A stretch of DNA of 64,000 bases from Actinoplanes campanulatus. GTDB lineage: Bacteria; Actinomycetota; Actinomycetes; Mycobacteriales; Micromonosporaceae. The notes under the pieces are model-generated. The model saw only the letters and a list, made by a program, of their open reading frames with translations. It was not told the DNA's origin and made no database searches. Location: assembly GCF_014647795.1 (NCBI RefSeq), contig NZ_BMPW01000036.1, positions 1 through 64,000 of the forward strand. The letters are read 5' to 3'. Of this stretch, positions 17,003 to 25,963 are shown piece after piece; within the stretch, counting starts at the first letter, position 1; each line of letters starts with the position of its first letter. A program made the position numbers and the translations under genes.

Positions 17003-17671
17003 ATGGACTACCTCGCTCTGCTGCACGACGAGTTCGCCGCCTACCGGGCCTGCCTCGACGGGGACCTGACCGCGCCGGTGGAGCACTGCGGTGACTGGAC
17101 GCTGCGTGACCTCACCGTTCACCTCGGGCAGGGCAACCTGTGGGCCGCCACCGCCATCACCGAGCTGCGCGGCGACTACCAGCCGGAGCCGCCGCCGGAG
17201 GATCTGGGCGCATGGTTCGAGGGCACCGCCCGTACCCTCGAGAAAGCGCTCGAGCGTGACCCCGCCGCGGAGGCCTGGACCTTCGCCCCGCCGCGGACCG
17301 TCGCCTTCTGGCGACGCCGCCGCTGCCTCGAGACGCTCGTGCACCGCTGGGACGCTGAACACGCGCTCGGCCGGCCCGCCGAGCTCGGCGCGGAGCTGTG
17401 CGGCGACGGCATCGCCGAGGTCATCGAGGTGTTCGTCCCGCGGATGATCAAACGCGGACTCGCCGTCGAACCGCAAGCGGCCGTCCGGTTCACCGCCACC
17501 GATCTCGGCGGGTCGTGGGTGCTCGGGCCGGGGGAGCCGGTCGCCACCCTGACCGGTACGGCGCAGGAGCTGATGCTGGCGTTGTGGAACCGCCGCCCGC
17601 TGCCGTGGGAAACGGTCACCGGTGACGAGGCGGCCGCCCGCGCGGCGCTGACCGGCCCCCTCGTCCCCTGA
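17003..17671 (+). CDS. Maleylpyruvate-isomerase/DinB-fold protein (mycothiol-dependent family)
   Basis: This 222-residue protein begins MDYLALLHDEFAAYRACL and carries WTLRDLTVHLGQGNLWA, whose His is the first metal ligand. RRCLETLVHRWDAEHALG follows with the second His, and a C-terminal domain ends PLPWETVTGDEAAARAALTG. This is the usual actinobacterial MDMPI_N plus C-terminal layout. Family members use mycothiol or act as metal-dependent transferases, and the substrate is unknown. The ATG at 17003 has GGAAGG upstream. An in-frame GTG at 16952, six bases after TACCGT, would give a leaderless longer form. Confidence 0.82.
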   Translation: MDYLALLHDEFAAYRACLDGDLTAPVEHCGDWTLRDLTVHLGQGNLWAATAITELRGDYQPEPPPEDLGAWFEGTARTLEKALERDPAAEAWTFAPPRTVAFWRRRRCLETLVHRWDAEHALGRPAELGAELCGDGIAEVIEVFVPRMIKRGLAVEPQAAVRFTATDLGGSWVLGPGEPVATLTGTAQELMLALWNRRPLPWETVTGDEAAARAALTGPLVP

Positions 17672-17672
17672 G

Positions 17673-17709
17673 CTCGGAAGAACCGAGGACGCGGTGACCG
17701 ATCGTCACC
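17673..17709. terminator. Paired hairpins between convergent genes
   Basis: CTCGG/CCGAG (17673-17687) and GGTGAC/GTCACC (17693-17709) form two short stems between the end of the isomerase-like gene and the end of the patatin gene. The second overlaps the patatin stop. They could terminate from both sides; the stems are short. Confidence 0.45.
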
Positions 17710-18529
17710 AGACGGCGCGGACCGCCTCGGCGAGGTCCGCGCCCTGCCGCAGGCCGGCGCGCACCGACGCGGGCCGGGCCGCCGGGTCCATGAAGTCGCG
17801 GCCGAACGCCTCCAGCGCGGCCGCGTCCGGCTCGATGAGCAGCGTCTTCGCCGCTCCGGACGCGGCCATCTCGGCGACGATCCGGTCCCGGCCCAGCCAC
17901 GCCAGCGGCGCGATCACCACGAGCCGTTCGGCGCCGGCGGCCAGGTCGGCGCCCGCACCGAACCGCACGCCGCCATCCATGAAGCGGCGTCCGTCGATGG
18001 TCACCGGCGGCATCAGGCCGGGCACGGCGCAACTCGCCGAGATCGCTTTCACCAGGGGTACGCCGGACGCCGCCCCCAACAGCACATCCTCGCCGTCGGC
18101 CGTGTCCACCACCAGGACGCGCAGGTCACGGTCGGGCCACTCGTGCACCGGCAGCAGTGGTTGCATCCGGGCCAGGTACGCCTGCTCGTCGAGCGTCGTG
18201 GCGGCCAGCGCGAACTGACCCACCCGGGCGCGCGCCTCCCGTGGCGGCACCGACGGATCGGCCAGCACCGCCATGGCGGCCATCGCGGCACCGGTGTCCC
18301 GGGAGCGGCTGCCGCCCGCACGTACCTGATCTTGCTGCTGGAAATCGACCGCCGCCTCCAGGTCGGCGCCCGCGGCGAGGATCGCGCCGACGACCGAACC
18401 CGCGGACGTACCGATGATCGTGTCGGCGTCGCCGAGCGGGACGCCCGCCCGCTGGAGGCCGCAGAGTATGCCGAGATGCCAGGCGATGCCGGTCACGCCA
18501 CCGCCGCCGAGAACAAGAGCCTTCGTCAC
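17705..18529 (-). CDS. Patatin-like phospholipase / serine esterase
   Basis: This 274-residue protein has the oxyanion motif LGGGGVTGIAWHLG at about 7-20, the nucleophile elbow GTSAG with S42, and the second dyad residue in MDGGVR with D185. These three motifs define patatin/RssA-type acyl hydrolases, which cleave lipid esters. There is no signal peptide, so it is cytoplasmic or membrane-surface. The gene stands alone, divergent from the diguanylate cyclase gene. The physiological substrate is unknown. Confidence 0.92.
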   Translation of the reverse strand: MTKALVLGGGGVTGIAWHLGILCGLQRAGVPLGDADTIIGTSAGSVVGAILAAGADLEAAVDFQQQDQVRAGGSRSRDTGAAMAAMAVLADPSVPPREARARVGQFALAATTLDEQAYLARMQPLLPVHEWPDRDLRVLVVDTADGEDVLLGAASGVPLVKAISASCAVPGLMPPVTIDGRRFMDGGVRFGAGADLAAGAERLVVIAPLAWLGRDRIVAEMAASGAAKTLLIEPDAAALEAFGRDFMDPAARPASVRAGLRQGADLAEAVRAVW

Positions 18530-18665
18530 CTACCGAACGGTAACGACACGCCGCCAGGCGTCAAGACTCCTCGATGCGGCGACATGCGAGAACTTCCCAG
18601 CTTTCCGCGGCGGCAGACGATATACCTGGAGAACTGCCATCCGAGATCGAGACTGGTGAGAAACG

Positions 18666-20165
18666 GTGACCGACCGGCACACGGACGCCATCGAAGAGGC
18701 GTACCTGCTGATCGAGGCCGCCCAGGGGCACCACGACGCCGCCCGGGCCGAGGCCGCCGATCGGGAGGCCATCGCCCACGGCTGGCACGACGTACGCCTG
18801 CTCCTGCACTTCGCCCGGTCCCTGGCCTGCCTGGATGCCGGACTCGACGACACCGAGCACGTCGACGCCATGCTCGCCGCCGCCGTCGCTCTGGACAGCC
18901 CGGTCCTGCTCGCCCTGTCCCTCGCCGTCAAGGCCGACCGGCGCGCCAGGAGCCATCGCAACACCACCGCCGGCGACTCGGCGTCCCGCCTGCTGGCCCA
19001 GGCCGTCGTGCTGCTCGACCACCCCTCGGACGAGCCGGTCGTGCACCGGGCCGCGGCCCTCATCCAGGTCGGCAGCGTCGCTCACGAACTCGGGCTCTGG
19101 GAACTCGCCCTCGAATACTACGAACGCACCCGGCAGCTCATGGCCGGCGACACCAGCCCCATCGGGAGACGCCAGTCGCGCGTCGTGGCCATCAACGAAC
19201 TCGACCTGTCGCTGGACTGGGCGGCCGGGCTCGCCGGAATCGGCGACTGGCCCACCCGTACCGAAGACTTCGCCGACGTCACCGACGCCGAATGGCCGCC
19301 CATCTGGGTCGTCGAGTTCCACGGCAACCGCGAGCTGCTCGCCGCCGTCGCCGGGCTGCCCGCCGCCCGCGGCGTGCCGGTCGACGAGCGGATCGCCACC
19401 CTGAGCGAGGCCATCCGGGCCGCCCGCGCCGGCGACGCCGCCCGCGCCGCGCAACTCGCCGAAGAAGCCACCGAGGATTTTCCCTACCAGCTACCGACCC
19501 ACGTCTACCTGCTGCAACTCGCGCTCATCGCGAAACGGCCCGGCACCAACCCCACCGCGATCCGGTACGGCGACGAGCTCGCCCGACTGCGCTGGAACGA
19601 CCGGCTCGACCGGATGGCCGCCATGCGCGACGCCATCGCCGTCGAACGCCGCCGCCAGGATCACGAACGGCTCAGCCGGGACGTCGTCGTCGACGACCTG
19701 ACCGGGCTGGCCAACCGTCGCGGATACCAGGCCTACCTGGGCACCCTCGACAACGCCAAGGACCACGGGTCGTACGCGGTGATGATGATCGACGTGGACC
19801 ATTTCAAGACGGTCAACGACGGATTCGGTCACGATGTCGGTGACCTGGTGCTGATCCGGCTCGGGCACATCCTCGCCGCCCAGGTCCGGCCCGCCGACCT
19901 GGCCGCCCGGCTCGGCGGGGACGAGTTCGTGGTCATCCTGGCCGAGGTGCTGCCGGGAGTGCCGGAGGCCCGGGCCGGGCAGATCCTGGACGCGGTCCGC
20001 ACACATCCGTGGGACGAGATCGCGGCCGGCCTCACCGTCTCGGTCAGCATCGGCGTCCATCACGGCAGCCGGGCCGAGCTGCCGGCCCTGCTCTCCGACG
20101 CCGACCGCAGCCTTTACGAGGCCAAACACCACGGCCGCGGCCGGGTCGCCATCGCCGCCGGATAG
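18666..20165 (+). CDS. Diguanylate cyclase with helical TPR-like N-terminus
   Basis: This 499-residue protein has an all-helical, TPR-like N-terminal part (about 1-310, including LARSLACLDAGLDDTEHVDA) with no membrane helix. A GGDEF domain follows at about 335-499: DLTGLANRRGYQAYL, DVDHFKTVNDGFGHDVGD and an intact GGDEF at 417-421. RPAD at 408-411, five residues before GGDEF, is the inhibitory c-di-GMP site, so product feedback is expected. It makes cyclic di-GMP, and the N-terminus is the likely sensory part. The start is the GTG at 18666, with only a weak upstream ribosome site. Confidence 0.92.
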   Translation: MTDRHTDAIEEAYLLIEAAQGHHDAARAEAADREAIAHGWHDVRLLLHFARSLACLDAGLDDTEHVDAMLAAAVALDSPVLLALSLAVKADRRARSHRNTTAGDSASRLLAQAVVLLDHPSDEPVVHRAAALIQVGSVAHELGLWELALEYYERTRQLMAGDTSPIGRRQSRVVAINELDLSLDWAAGLAGIGDWPTRTEDFADVTDAEWPPIWVVEFHGNRELLAAVAGLPAARGVPVDERIATLSEAIRAARAGDAARAAQLAEEATEDFPYQLPTHVYLLQLALIAKRPGTNPTAIRYGDELARLRWNDRLDRMAAMRDAIAVERRRQDHERLSRDVVVDDLTGLANRRGYQAYLGTLDNAKDHGSYAVMMIDVDHFKTVNDGFGHDVGDLVLIRLGHILAAQVRPADLAARLGGDEFVVILAEVLPGVPEARAGQILDAVRTHPWDEIAAGLTVSVSIGVHHGSRAELPALLSDADRSLYEAKHHGRGRVAIAAG

Positions 20166-20548
20166 TCAGGCGATCCGGGCGGAGCGGGGCATCCGGGCGA
20201 TCACGTCGTCCCAGATGCCCTCGGGCAGGTCGTGGCCCACGCCGGGATACTCCACGAACTGCGCGCCGGGGATCTGAGCGGCCAGGTCACGGCCCGCGCT
20301 CGGCTTGAGCATCGGGTCGTCGGCGCCCGAGACGACCAGCGTCGGCGCGGTGATGCCGGACAGCGGCGGCAGCTTCACCGCCCGGCCGGCCGCCATGTGC
20401 CGCCGCGTCGTCCGCGGATTCCGCGGCGAGCGCTCGTGACCCAGAGTCGCCGCCTCGCGGACCCACTCCTCCGGGAACGGATAGCCGGGGGAGGACTGCG
20501 CCCGGTAGATCGCGACCTCGTTCTCGATCTTCTGCTCCGCGGTGGTCA
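20166..20548 (-). pseudogene. C-terminal half of an alpha/beta hydrolase
   Basis: The minus frame from about 20548 reads TTAEQKIENEVAIYRAQSSP, then ITAPTLVVSGADDPMLKPSA (the strand with the acid residue) and QFVEYPGVGHDLPEGIWDDV (the catalytic His in GVGHDLP). That is the lid and C-terminal third of an alpha/beta hydrolase. The nucleophile elbow and N-terminus are absent. At about 20548 the sequence switches directly to the 3' half of a plus-strand TetR gene, so a deletion has fused the two. Confidence 0.75.
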
Positions 20549-20549
20549 G

Positions 20550-20978
20550 ATGCTGCTGTTCGCCCTCGGCCACATGCGGGCCCGCGTGCTCGCCCGCATG
20601 CAGGCCACCCTCGCCGCCCTGGAGAGCCTCACCCGCCGCGACGTCATCCGCGCCGCCACCGCGGTCATGCTCCCGGTCGACGAACCCGGCCGCGAAGAGG
20701 CCTGCGTCAACATCGCGTTCTTCTCCGCCGCTACCGTCACGGCCGAATACGCACAGCAACTACGTGACGGGTACGCGCGCATCCTCGCCGTCTCGACCGC
20801 GAACCTCCGGGAGGCGGCCCGCCTCGGGGAACTGCGCGACGGCATCGATCCCGATCGGGAGGCGCCCGCGCTCTACTTCCTCACCCAAGGCCTGATCGGC
20901 CCGATCCTCATCGGCCTCTACCAGCCCGACGAGGCCATGTCCCTGATCGACGACCAGCTCGACCGCCTGTTTCGCTGA
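20550..20978 (+). pseudogene. C-terminal half of a TetR-family regulator
   Basis: From about 20550 the plus frame reads MLLFALGHMRARVLARMQAT, then IAFFSAATVTAEYAQQLRDG and PALYFLTQGLIGPILIGLYQ, ending at 20978. This is the ligand-binding C-terminal domain of a TetR/AcrR repressor. The N-terminal helix-turn-helix is missing. An in-frame ATG at the break could allow a DNA-binding-dead fragment to be made. It was presumably transcribed divergently from the hydrolase gene before the deletion. Confidence 0.75.
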
Positions 20979-20996
20979 GCTGGAAGGATCATCGGC

Positions 20997-21560
20997 ATGC
21001 CGAACCCCACTCTCACCGAATGCCGGTCACCGTGGGTCGTGGTCACCCGCGCGGACGACCCGTGGGTCACCAGCGAGGCGGGCGCCCTGCGGGATCAAGG
21101 CGGCATGATCGTACGGATGGCGGGCGCGGAACTGCGGGACCCGGCGTCACTCTTCACGGCCTTCGCACGTGAACTGTCGTTCCCCGGGTACTTCGGCCGG
21201 AACTGGGACGCTCTCGTCGACTGCCTGCACGACTGGCACGGCCATGAGACGGCCGGGCAGGGACTCGCCGTCCTGATCGACGACGCCGATCACCTGGCCC
21301 ACGCCGACTTCCTGGGCGTCTTCATCTCGGTGCTCTGCCAAGCGGGATGGAAGGCGAACCTCCAACTCGACGGCGACGGCATCCCCCACGAGGATTGGCC
21401 GCCCTTCTCCTTGCACTTCGTACTCCTGGCAACCGAGCCCACCACCTTCGCCGACGGTGCGGCATCCGGCATGGACGTCAGCGTGACGCTTGCCGACGGC
21501 CGGCTGGTGGCCACCCTCACCGGCGCCGACTGGCCGGGAAGCGACCTTCAAGAATGTTGA
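20997..21560 (+). CDS. Barstar-family protein (ribonuclease inhibitor fold)
   Basis: This 187-residue protein has the barstar signature FPGYFGRNWDALVDCLHDW at about 61-80 and LAVLIDDADHL following. Barstar folds inhibit barnase-type RNases by covering the active site. No RNase gene is adjacent, so it may be an orphan immunity protein or act on other partners. The N-terminal 40 residues and the C-terminal 50 extend beyond the core of about 90 residues. It starts 18 bases after the TetR remnant and its end overlaps the broken S66 gene by 13 bases. Confidence 0.85.
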   Translation: MPNPTLTECRSPWVVVTRADDPWVTSEAGALRDQGGMIVRMAGAELRDPASLFTAFARELSFPGYFGRNWDALVDCLHDWHGHETAGQGLAVLIDDADHLAHADFLGVFISVLCQAGWKANLQLDGDGIPHEDWPPFSLHFVLLATEPTTFADGAASGMDVSVTLADGRLVATLTGADWPGSDLQEC

Positions 21561-22541
21561 TCGTCGCCGACCTCGCTGGCCTGTCGTACGGCGGGTTCGA
21601 GCAGCGACAGCGTTCGCTGGGTGGCGTCGAGGGCGGCTCGGATGCCCACCGGCATCGGCAGGTTCGGGCCGGCGTGTCCGACGTCGACGTTGCCCAGGAC
21701 CGGGATGTCGCGGTCGCCGAGGACGTCGAGGACTATCTCGGCGAGGGTGGGGGAGACGTCGGGGTCCTCCAGGCCGTGGATGTCGCGCGGGGTGCCCACG
21801 ACCATGCCGGCGATGCGGTCGAGGATGCCGGCGTGGCGCATGACCTGTAGGTAGCTCCACACGTGGGCGGCCGCGCCACCGATCTCCTCCCAGAACAGAA
21901 CTGCTCCGTCGTACCGGTCCGGGGGAAGCGCAAAGCGCGTCGCCTGGGCCAGGACGATCCAAGGGGCCCTCGGTGCGGCCGGGACGCCAGCACTCCCAGG
22001 ACGGGCGGGTGGGCAGCGGGCCGATCGGGTCGGTGCTGGTCAGCAGGCGGGAGTAGAGGTCTTCGAGTTCGGCTCGGCGGGCCGGTGACGCGGTCTGCCA
22101 ATGGCCGCCGAAGCCGGGAGTGGCCATGTCGGCGTGGAAGCCGACCAGGCCCGTACGCGCGTGGAGGACCAGATGCAGCAGGGAGATGTCGCTGTAGCCG
22201 AGGATGGGTTTGGGGTCGGCTTCGATCGCCTCGACGTCGACCAGGTCGAGGTAGCCGAGGGCTGTCTGGCCTCCGTCGTTGGCGATGATCGCGCGTACCT
22301 CGGGATCGCGGAGGAAGCCGTTGAGCTCGGCGGCGATCTCCGCGGGGGTGGCGGCGCTCCACCAATGCCGGCGCCCTACCTCGAGGAGCGGGGCCCGGCG
22401 CACCCGGAAACCCATCCGCTGGAGCACGATGATCGTCTGCTCGACGTGGGACTCGTAGATGTCGGGGAGCGGGCCGGACAGGGCCGCGATCACGATGAGG
22501 TCCCCGGGCTTCAAAGCGCGTGGACGCAGCGTGGGAAGCAT
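21548..22541 (-). pseudogene. LD-carboxypeptidase (S66/MccF family), internally deleted and frame-shifted
   Basis: The start at 22541 reads LKPGDLIVIAALSGPLPDIY, then AIIANDGGQTALGYLDLVDV and PILGYSDISLLHLVLHARTG with the nucleophile Ser in GYSDIS. Up to WECWRPGRTEGPL, near 21965, it follows the S66 family. There the frame changes. The next frame continues LAQATRFALPPDRYDGAVLF, WEEIGGAAAHVWSYLQVMRH and VLGNVDVGHAGPNLPMPVGI to 21548. About ten expected residues after GPL are missing. S66 enzymes cut LD-peptides or provide MccF-type self-immunity. This copy is probably inactive unless the shift is a sequencing error. Confidence 0.7.
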
Positions 22542-22573
22542 TCGGGGATCCTGCCCGCGCGTGTGACGAACCG

Positions 22574-22630
22574 CCACACATTTCCCGGCCCTTTAGCCCA
22601 GCCTCCTAGGATGGTATAGAGGCTGTGTGG
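22574..22630 (-). terminator. Possible terminator after the HD-domain gene
   Basis: CCACACA...AGCCTC pairs with GAGGCT...GTGTGG in a nested stem directly after the minus-strand stop at 22631. The two left-hand arms are separated by 19 unpaired bases, so its strength is uncertain. Confidence 0.35.
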
Positions 22631-23200
22631 TCAGGTGACGGCGTGGCCGTACTCGGCGGCGAGCGCATCCAGGTCGGGCTCGCCGAAGCGGTCCACGAGG
22701 GACGTGAACCGTTCGACCTTGTCCGTGCCGAACCGGCTGACGTTCACCGCGAACGTGGCGGCGCTGACGAACCGGGGCGGGGTGCTCTTGCTGTGGAATT
22801 TGTCGGCGTACATGACGAGTTCCTCCTCGCCGGTCTCGGCGAGATAATCGCCGGCCGGCAGCGGAAGCCGCTGCCGCGACACGTCGTCGCGGGTGATACC
22901 CACCCCGGTGTGGTGTGCACAGAACCGGCGCAGTGTCTCCGGCAGACCGGCGTCGGCCAGCAGTTCGTAGCCGAGCAGCCCGTGCCGTACGTAATGGTCG
23001 TCCGGCTCCAGCCGGTACACGCCGATGTCGTGCAGCAGGCACCCGGCCCGGACGAGCGCCATGTCGAGACCGTCGCCGCCGATCTGCTCGGCGATCCGGC
23101 AGACGATCTCGCTGTGCGTCCACACTCGTTCGAACGCTTCCCGGGTGGGGGCGTGGCGCTCGTGCAGCGCTCTGATCTCGGCATCGCCGGGAATGCGCAT
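22631..23200 (-). CDS. HD-domain metal-dependent phosphohydrolase
   Basis: This 189-residue protein has the HD metal-binding set: the first His in WTHSEIVCRI, the HD pair in AGCLLHDIGVYRL, a further His near YVRHGLLGYE, and a later Asp in MYADKFHSK. HD proteins hydrolyse nucleotides or related phosphates, but the substrate is not evident. No membrane segment is present. The ATG at 23200 has a GGAGG-like site (GCGAGGAGG) upstream. It stands between the broken S66 gene and the ABC operon. Confidence 0.85.
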   Translation of the reverse strand: MRIPGDAEIRALHERHAPTREAFERVWTHSEIVCRIAEQIGGDGLDMALVRAGCLLHDIGVYRLEPDDHYVRHGLLGYELLADAGLPETLRRFCAHHTGVGITRDDVSRQRLPLPAGDYLAETGEEELVMYADKFHSKSTPPRFVSAATFAVNVSRFGTDKVERFTSLVDRFGEPDLDALAAEYGHAVT

Positions 23201-23317
23201 CGGGCCTCCTCGCTCGGGGAACCGGACCGGGCCGAGGTCATTCTTCCTCCCGCCGAAGAGTTCCTCGCGGGCGTCGCCGGAAGTCGGATGGCTGTACCGA
23301 AGCCACGCGATAAACCC

Positions 23318-25963
23318 TTATTGGCCGCCTACGCGGAGGACCTCGGCCAGTTGACGGCGGCGGCGTGCTACGGCTTCGAAGCGGACGACCACCGGGACCG
23401 CCGCGACGAAGAGGGCGGCCACTACGGCCAGGCCCAGCCACGGCCACACGACCGCCGGGTCGGCCTCCTGGCCGGTCAGGAGACGCAACTCCAGCGCACT
23501 GAACAACGCCGTCAAGGCGGCCCCGGCCATGATGCCACCCACCGCGGTTGCCAGCGCCCATGGGACGAGTTCGCCGGTTGCGACTCGGCGGGCGTCTCGC
23601 GGGGTCAAACCCAGCGTGCGGAGGCGGCTCAGCGTCTGCCACCGCTGCGGGGCTCCCGCGGCTGCGGCCAGCGCGAACCCGGCCAACCCGAGCAGCACCA
23701 GCAACGCGGCGGAGGCCCAGGACAGCCACAGCAGGCCGTTGACCAAAGGGGCCGCCCGGCGGTCACGCAGCACCTCGGAACGCAGGAGCGCGCCGGCTCC
23801 GGTGACGGCTGATTCGGTGCCGGGGCCGTTCACCCAGATCGTGTTCGGGGCCGACTCGACGCCGGCGGCTGCCAGGGCCGCTGCGTCCACGATGACTATC
23901 TCCTCGGCGCCGCTCACCACCGGGGCCACGCCGGACGCCGTCAAGCGGACCGGTGGTTCGTCATCGCGTCGCAGTTCCAAGGACATGCCGGGGCGCAACT
24001 GGCCGGAGGACGAGCGGACCAGCGCGGGCACCGACGGATCGGAGACGCCACCGGAGCGGATGATCAAGCGGGACGGGACCAGGGCCTCGTCGGCGATGAT
24101 GCGGGCGCCGTCGATCACCTGGGCCGTGGACACCGAGGTCACACCCGGCTGGGCGGCGATTCGGGCGGCCACCTCGGCGGTGGTGCCGGAGGCTTCGTCG
24201 GTGATGTCGATGCGGGCGTCGGCGCCGACCGTTTCGCGGGCGCCGTCGATCAGGCCCTGCTGCACCGTCGCGCCCAAGGTCAATGCGAACACCGCCAGCA
24301 CCGCCGACGTGACCAGCGCCAGCACCGGCAACGCCCGCCCGGCACTCGCCGCCGCCTGGGCCGCGCCGAACACCGCGAGGGGACGCCGCGACCGCAACAA
24401 GCGGTGTAACACCAGGCCGGTCACCAGCGGCAGCAGACGCAGCAGCAGGAGAGAAGCGGCGACCGCCGCCAGGGTCGGCGCAAGGGCGGGCAGGCCGGGC
24501 GCGGGACCACGCTGGAAGAGGGACACCACGGCGGCGGTGGCCGCCAGCAGGACCGCGATCTCCGCGGCGGCCCGGCGCAGCGCGGCGGTGTGCCGCAACC
24601 AGCGGCGAGCGGACCGGTTCGCGGGCACCCTACGGTCGCGGGTGGCCGAGGCCGCCGCGATGATCCCGTACGCCGGACCGGCGGCCGCCGCGGCGAGAAC
24701 CACCGGCGCCACCCACCACACGGCCACACCGCCCGTGACCAGGTAGGCGCCGGCGCACCCGAGAGCCGCCGCCACCAGCGTGACCAGCCCCGATTCGAGC
24801 AGCAACTCGGCGCCGAGGACGGGCAGCGCGGCACCCCGCTGACGGGCCAGCGCCAGCGCCGCGGAACGACGGCGGCCCAACAGTGAAGCGGCCAGCGCCA
24901 GGATCAGCACCGCCCCGGCGATGACCGCGAACAGCAGCACCGACGCCTGCACCCGGGCCGCCGAAACCTGCTCGGTCACGTCCCGCAGCACCGCGTCGAG
25001 CTGTGTGTTCCAGGTGGGCGCCGTGTCGAGACTGCTGGACGTCGCCGACGTCGCCTTCAACGTGATCGCGGTCGCCGCGATGCCGTGCGCCGTCTCCCAG
25101 GTGATCACGGAGGGGTCGGGGGAGAAGGTGACGATGCGCCGCAGCTCGTCCGGCTTGAACGCCAACCGTGCGTCCGGCAGCGACTCGGCCGTCAACAGGC
25201 CACCGAACCGGGTCGTTCCGGCGCCGTCCGCGTCGGCGGCCGGATCCAGCAGCCACGGCGCGAGACGCCACGCCGGATCGTTGCGATCCACCGGGCGGAA
25301 AATGCCACTGACCTGTACGTTCTTGGTCGCGCCGCGCTCGTCGCGGACTTGCAGGAGTGCTCCCGGCCGTACCCCTGAGGAAGCCGCCGCCGACTCGCTC
25401 AGACCGACCCGCACGCGCCACGGTGGCCCGTTGTAAGGGACGTCGGCCTCGCCGTCGACGGTCGCCGGCGGCGCCGAACCGTCGATCCACTCCACCTTCG
25501 GGCTGTCGCCGCCGTCCAGATAGGCCATCCGGAAGGTACGCAGCACGCTGCCGTCGGTGAACCGCAACGTGGGAGTGATCACGGATGCGACCGGTGGCCG
25601 CAGCGCCGCCCGCAGATCAGGGCTGAGCTGTTCGAGGGACCGCCCGCGAAGGTCGGCGAGGTCGGCGGCGAGATGTGACATCCGCATCCGGCCGGGGGAG
25701 CCGTCGCTGGTGAAGTCGTCCGGTTCCCAGCGGGCCTGCACGGTCACGTCGGCGCTGGGCCCGGCCTGGCGGACGGCGTCGCGGACGGCGGCGTCGGCGG
25801 TGTCGCGCATCAGCCCGGGAACCGCCCCGGCGAGCAGGCTGACCAGCGCCACCACCAGCGCGGACAGGATCAGCGGGCCGGTGTCGGCGCGGGCGCGGCC
25901 GCGCACGCTGGGCCAGTGCAGGCTGAACCGCAGCACCGAGAGCCGGCCCGTCAACACGGTCAT
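23318..25963 (-). CDS. ABC transporter permease, FtsX/MacB type (second subunit)
   Basis: This 881-residue membrane protein has one N-terminal helix (LILSALVVALVSLLAGAVPG), a large extracytoplasmic domain (about 60-330) and a first bundle of helices from about 345. A second repeat follows, with another outer loop and C-terminal helices (WPWLGLAVVAALFVAAVPVV). This doubled FtsX layout is usual in actinobacterial efflux or lipid/peptide exporters. It starts with ATG overlapping the upstream permease stop as ATGA. It probably pairs with the 1011-residue permease and is driven by the two ATPases upstream. The substrate is unknown. Confidence 0.88.
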   Translation of the reverse strand: MTVLTGRLSVLRFSLHWPSVRGRARADTGPLILSALVVALVSLLAGAVPGLMRDTADAAVRDAVRQAGPSADVTVQARWEPDDFTSDGSPGRMRMSHLAADLADLRGRSLEQLSPDLRAALRPPVASVITPTLRFTDGSVLRTFRMAYLDGGDSPKVEWIDGSAPPATVDGEADVPYNGPPWRVRVGLSESAAASSGVRPGALLQVRDERGATKNVQVSGIFRPVDRNDPAWRLAPWLLDPAADADGAGTTRFGGLLTAESLPDARLAFKPDELRRIVTFSPDPSVITWETAHGIAATAITLKATSATSSSLDTAPTWNTQLDAVLRDVTEQVSAARVQASVLLFAVIAGAVLILALAASLLGRRRSAALALARQRGAALPVLGAELLLESGLVTLVAAALGCAGAYLVTGGVAVWWVAPVVLAAAAAGPAYGIIAAASATRDRRVPANRSARRWLRHTAALRRAAAEIAVLLAATAAVVSLFQRGPAPGLPALAPTLAAVAASLLLLRLLPLVTGLVLHRLLRSRRPLAVFGAAQAAASAGRALPVLALVTSAVLAVFALTLGATVQQGLIDGARETVGADARIDITDEASGTTAEVAARIAAQPGVTSVSTAQVIDGARIIADEALVPSRLIIRSGGVSDPSVPALVRSSSGQLRPGMSLELRRDDEPPVRLTASGVAPVVSGAEEIVIVDAAALAAAGVESAPNTIWVNGPGTESAVTGAGALLRSEVLRDRRAAPLVNGLLWLSWASAALLVLLGLAGFALAAAAGAPQRWQTLSRLRTLGLTPRDARRVATGELVPWALATAVGGIMAGAALTALFSALELRLLTGQEADPAVVWPWLGLAVVAALFVAAVPVVVRFEAVARRRRQLAEVLRVGGQ

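Noticed and set aside
18143-19843. A 566-codon plus-strand open frame overlapping patatin and the diguanylate cyclase
   Set aside because: It is Arg-rich and out of frame with the GGDEF protein, whose motifs fix the true frame.
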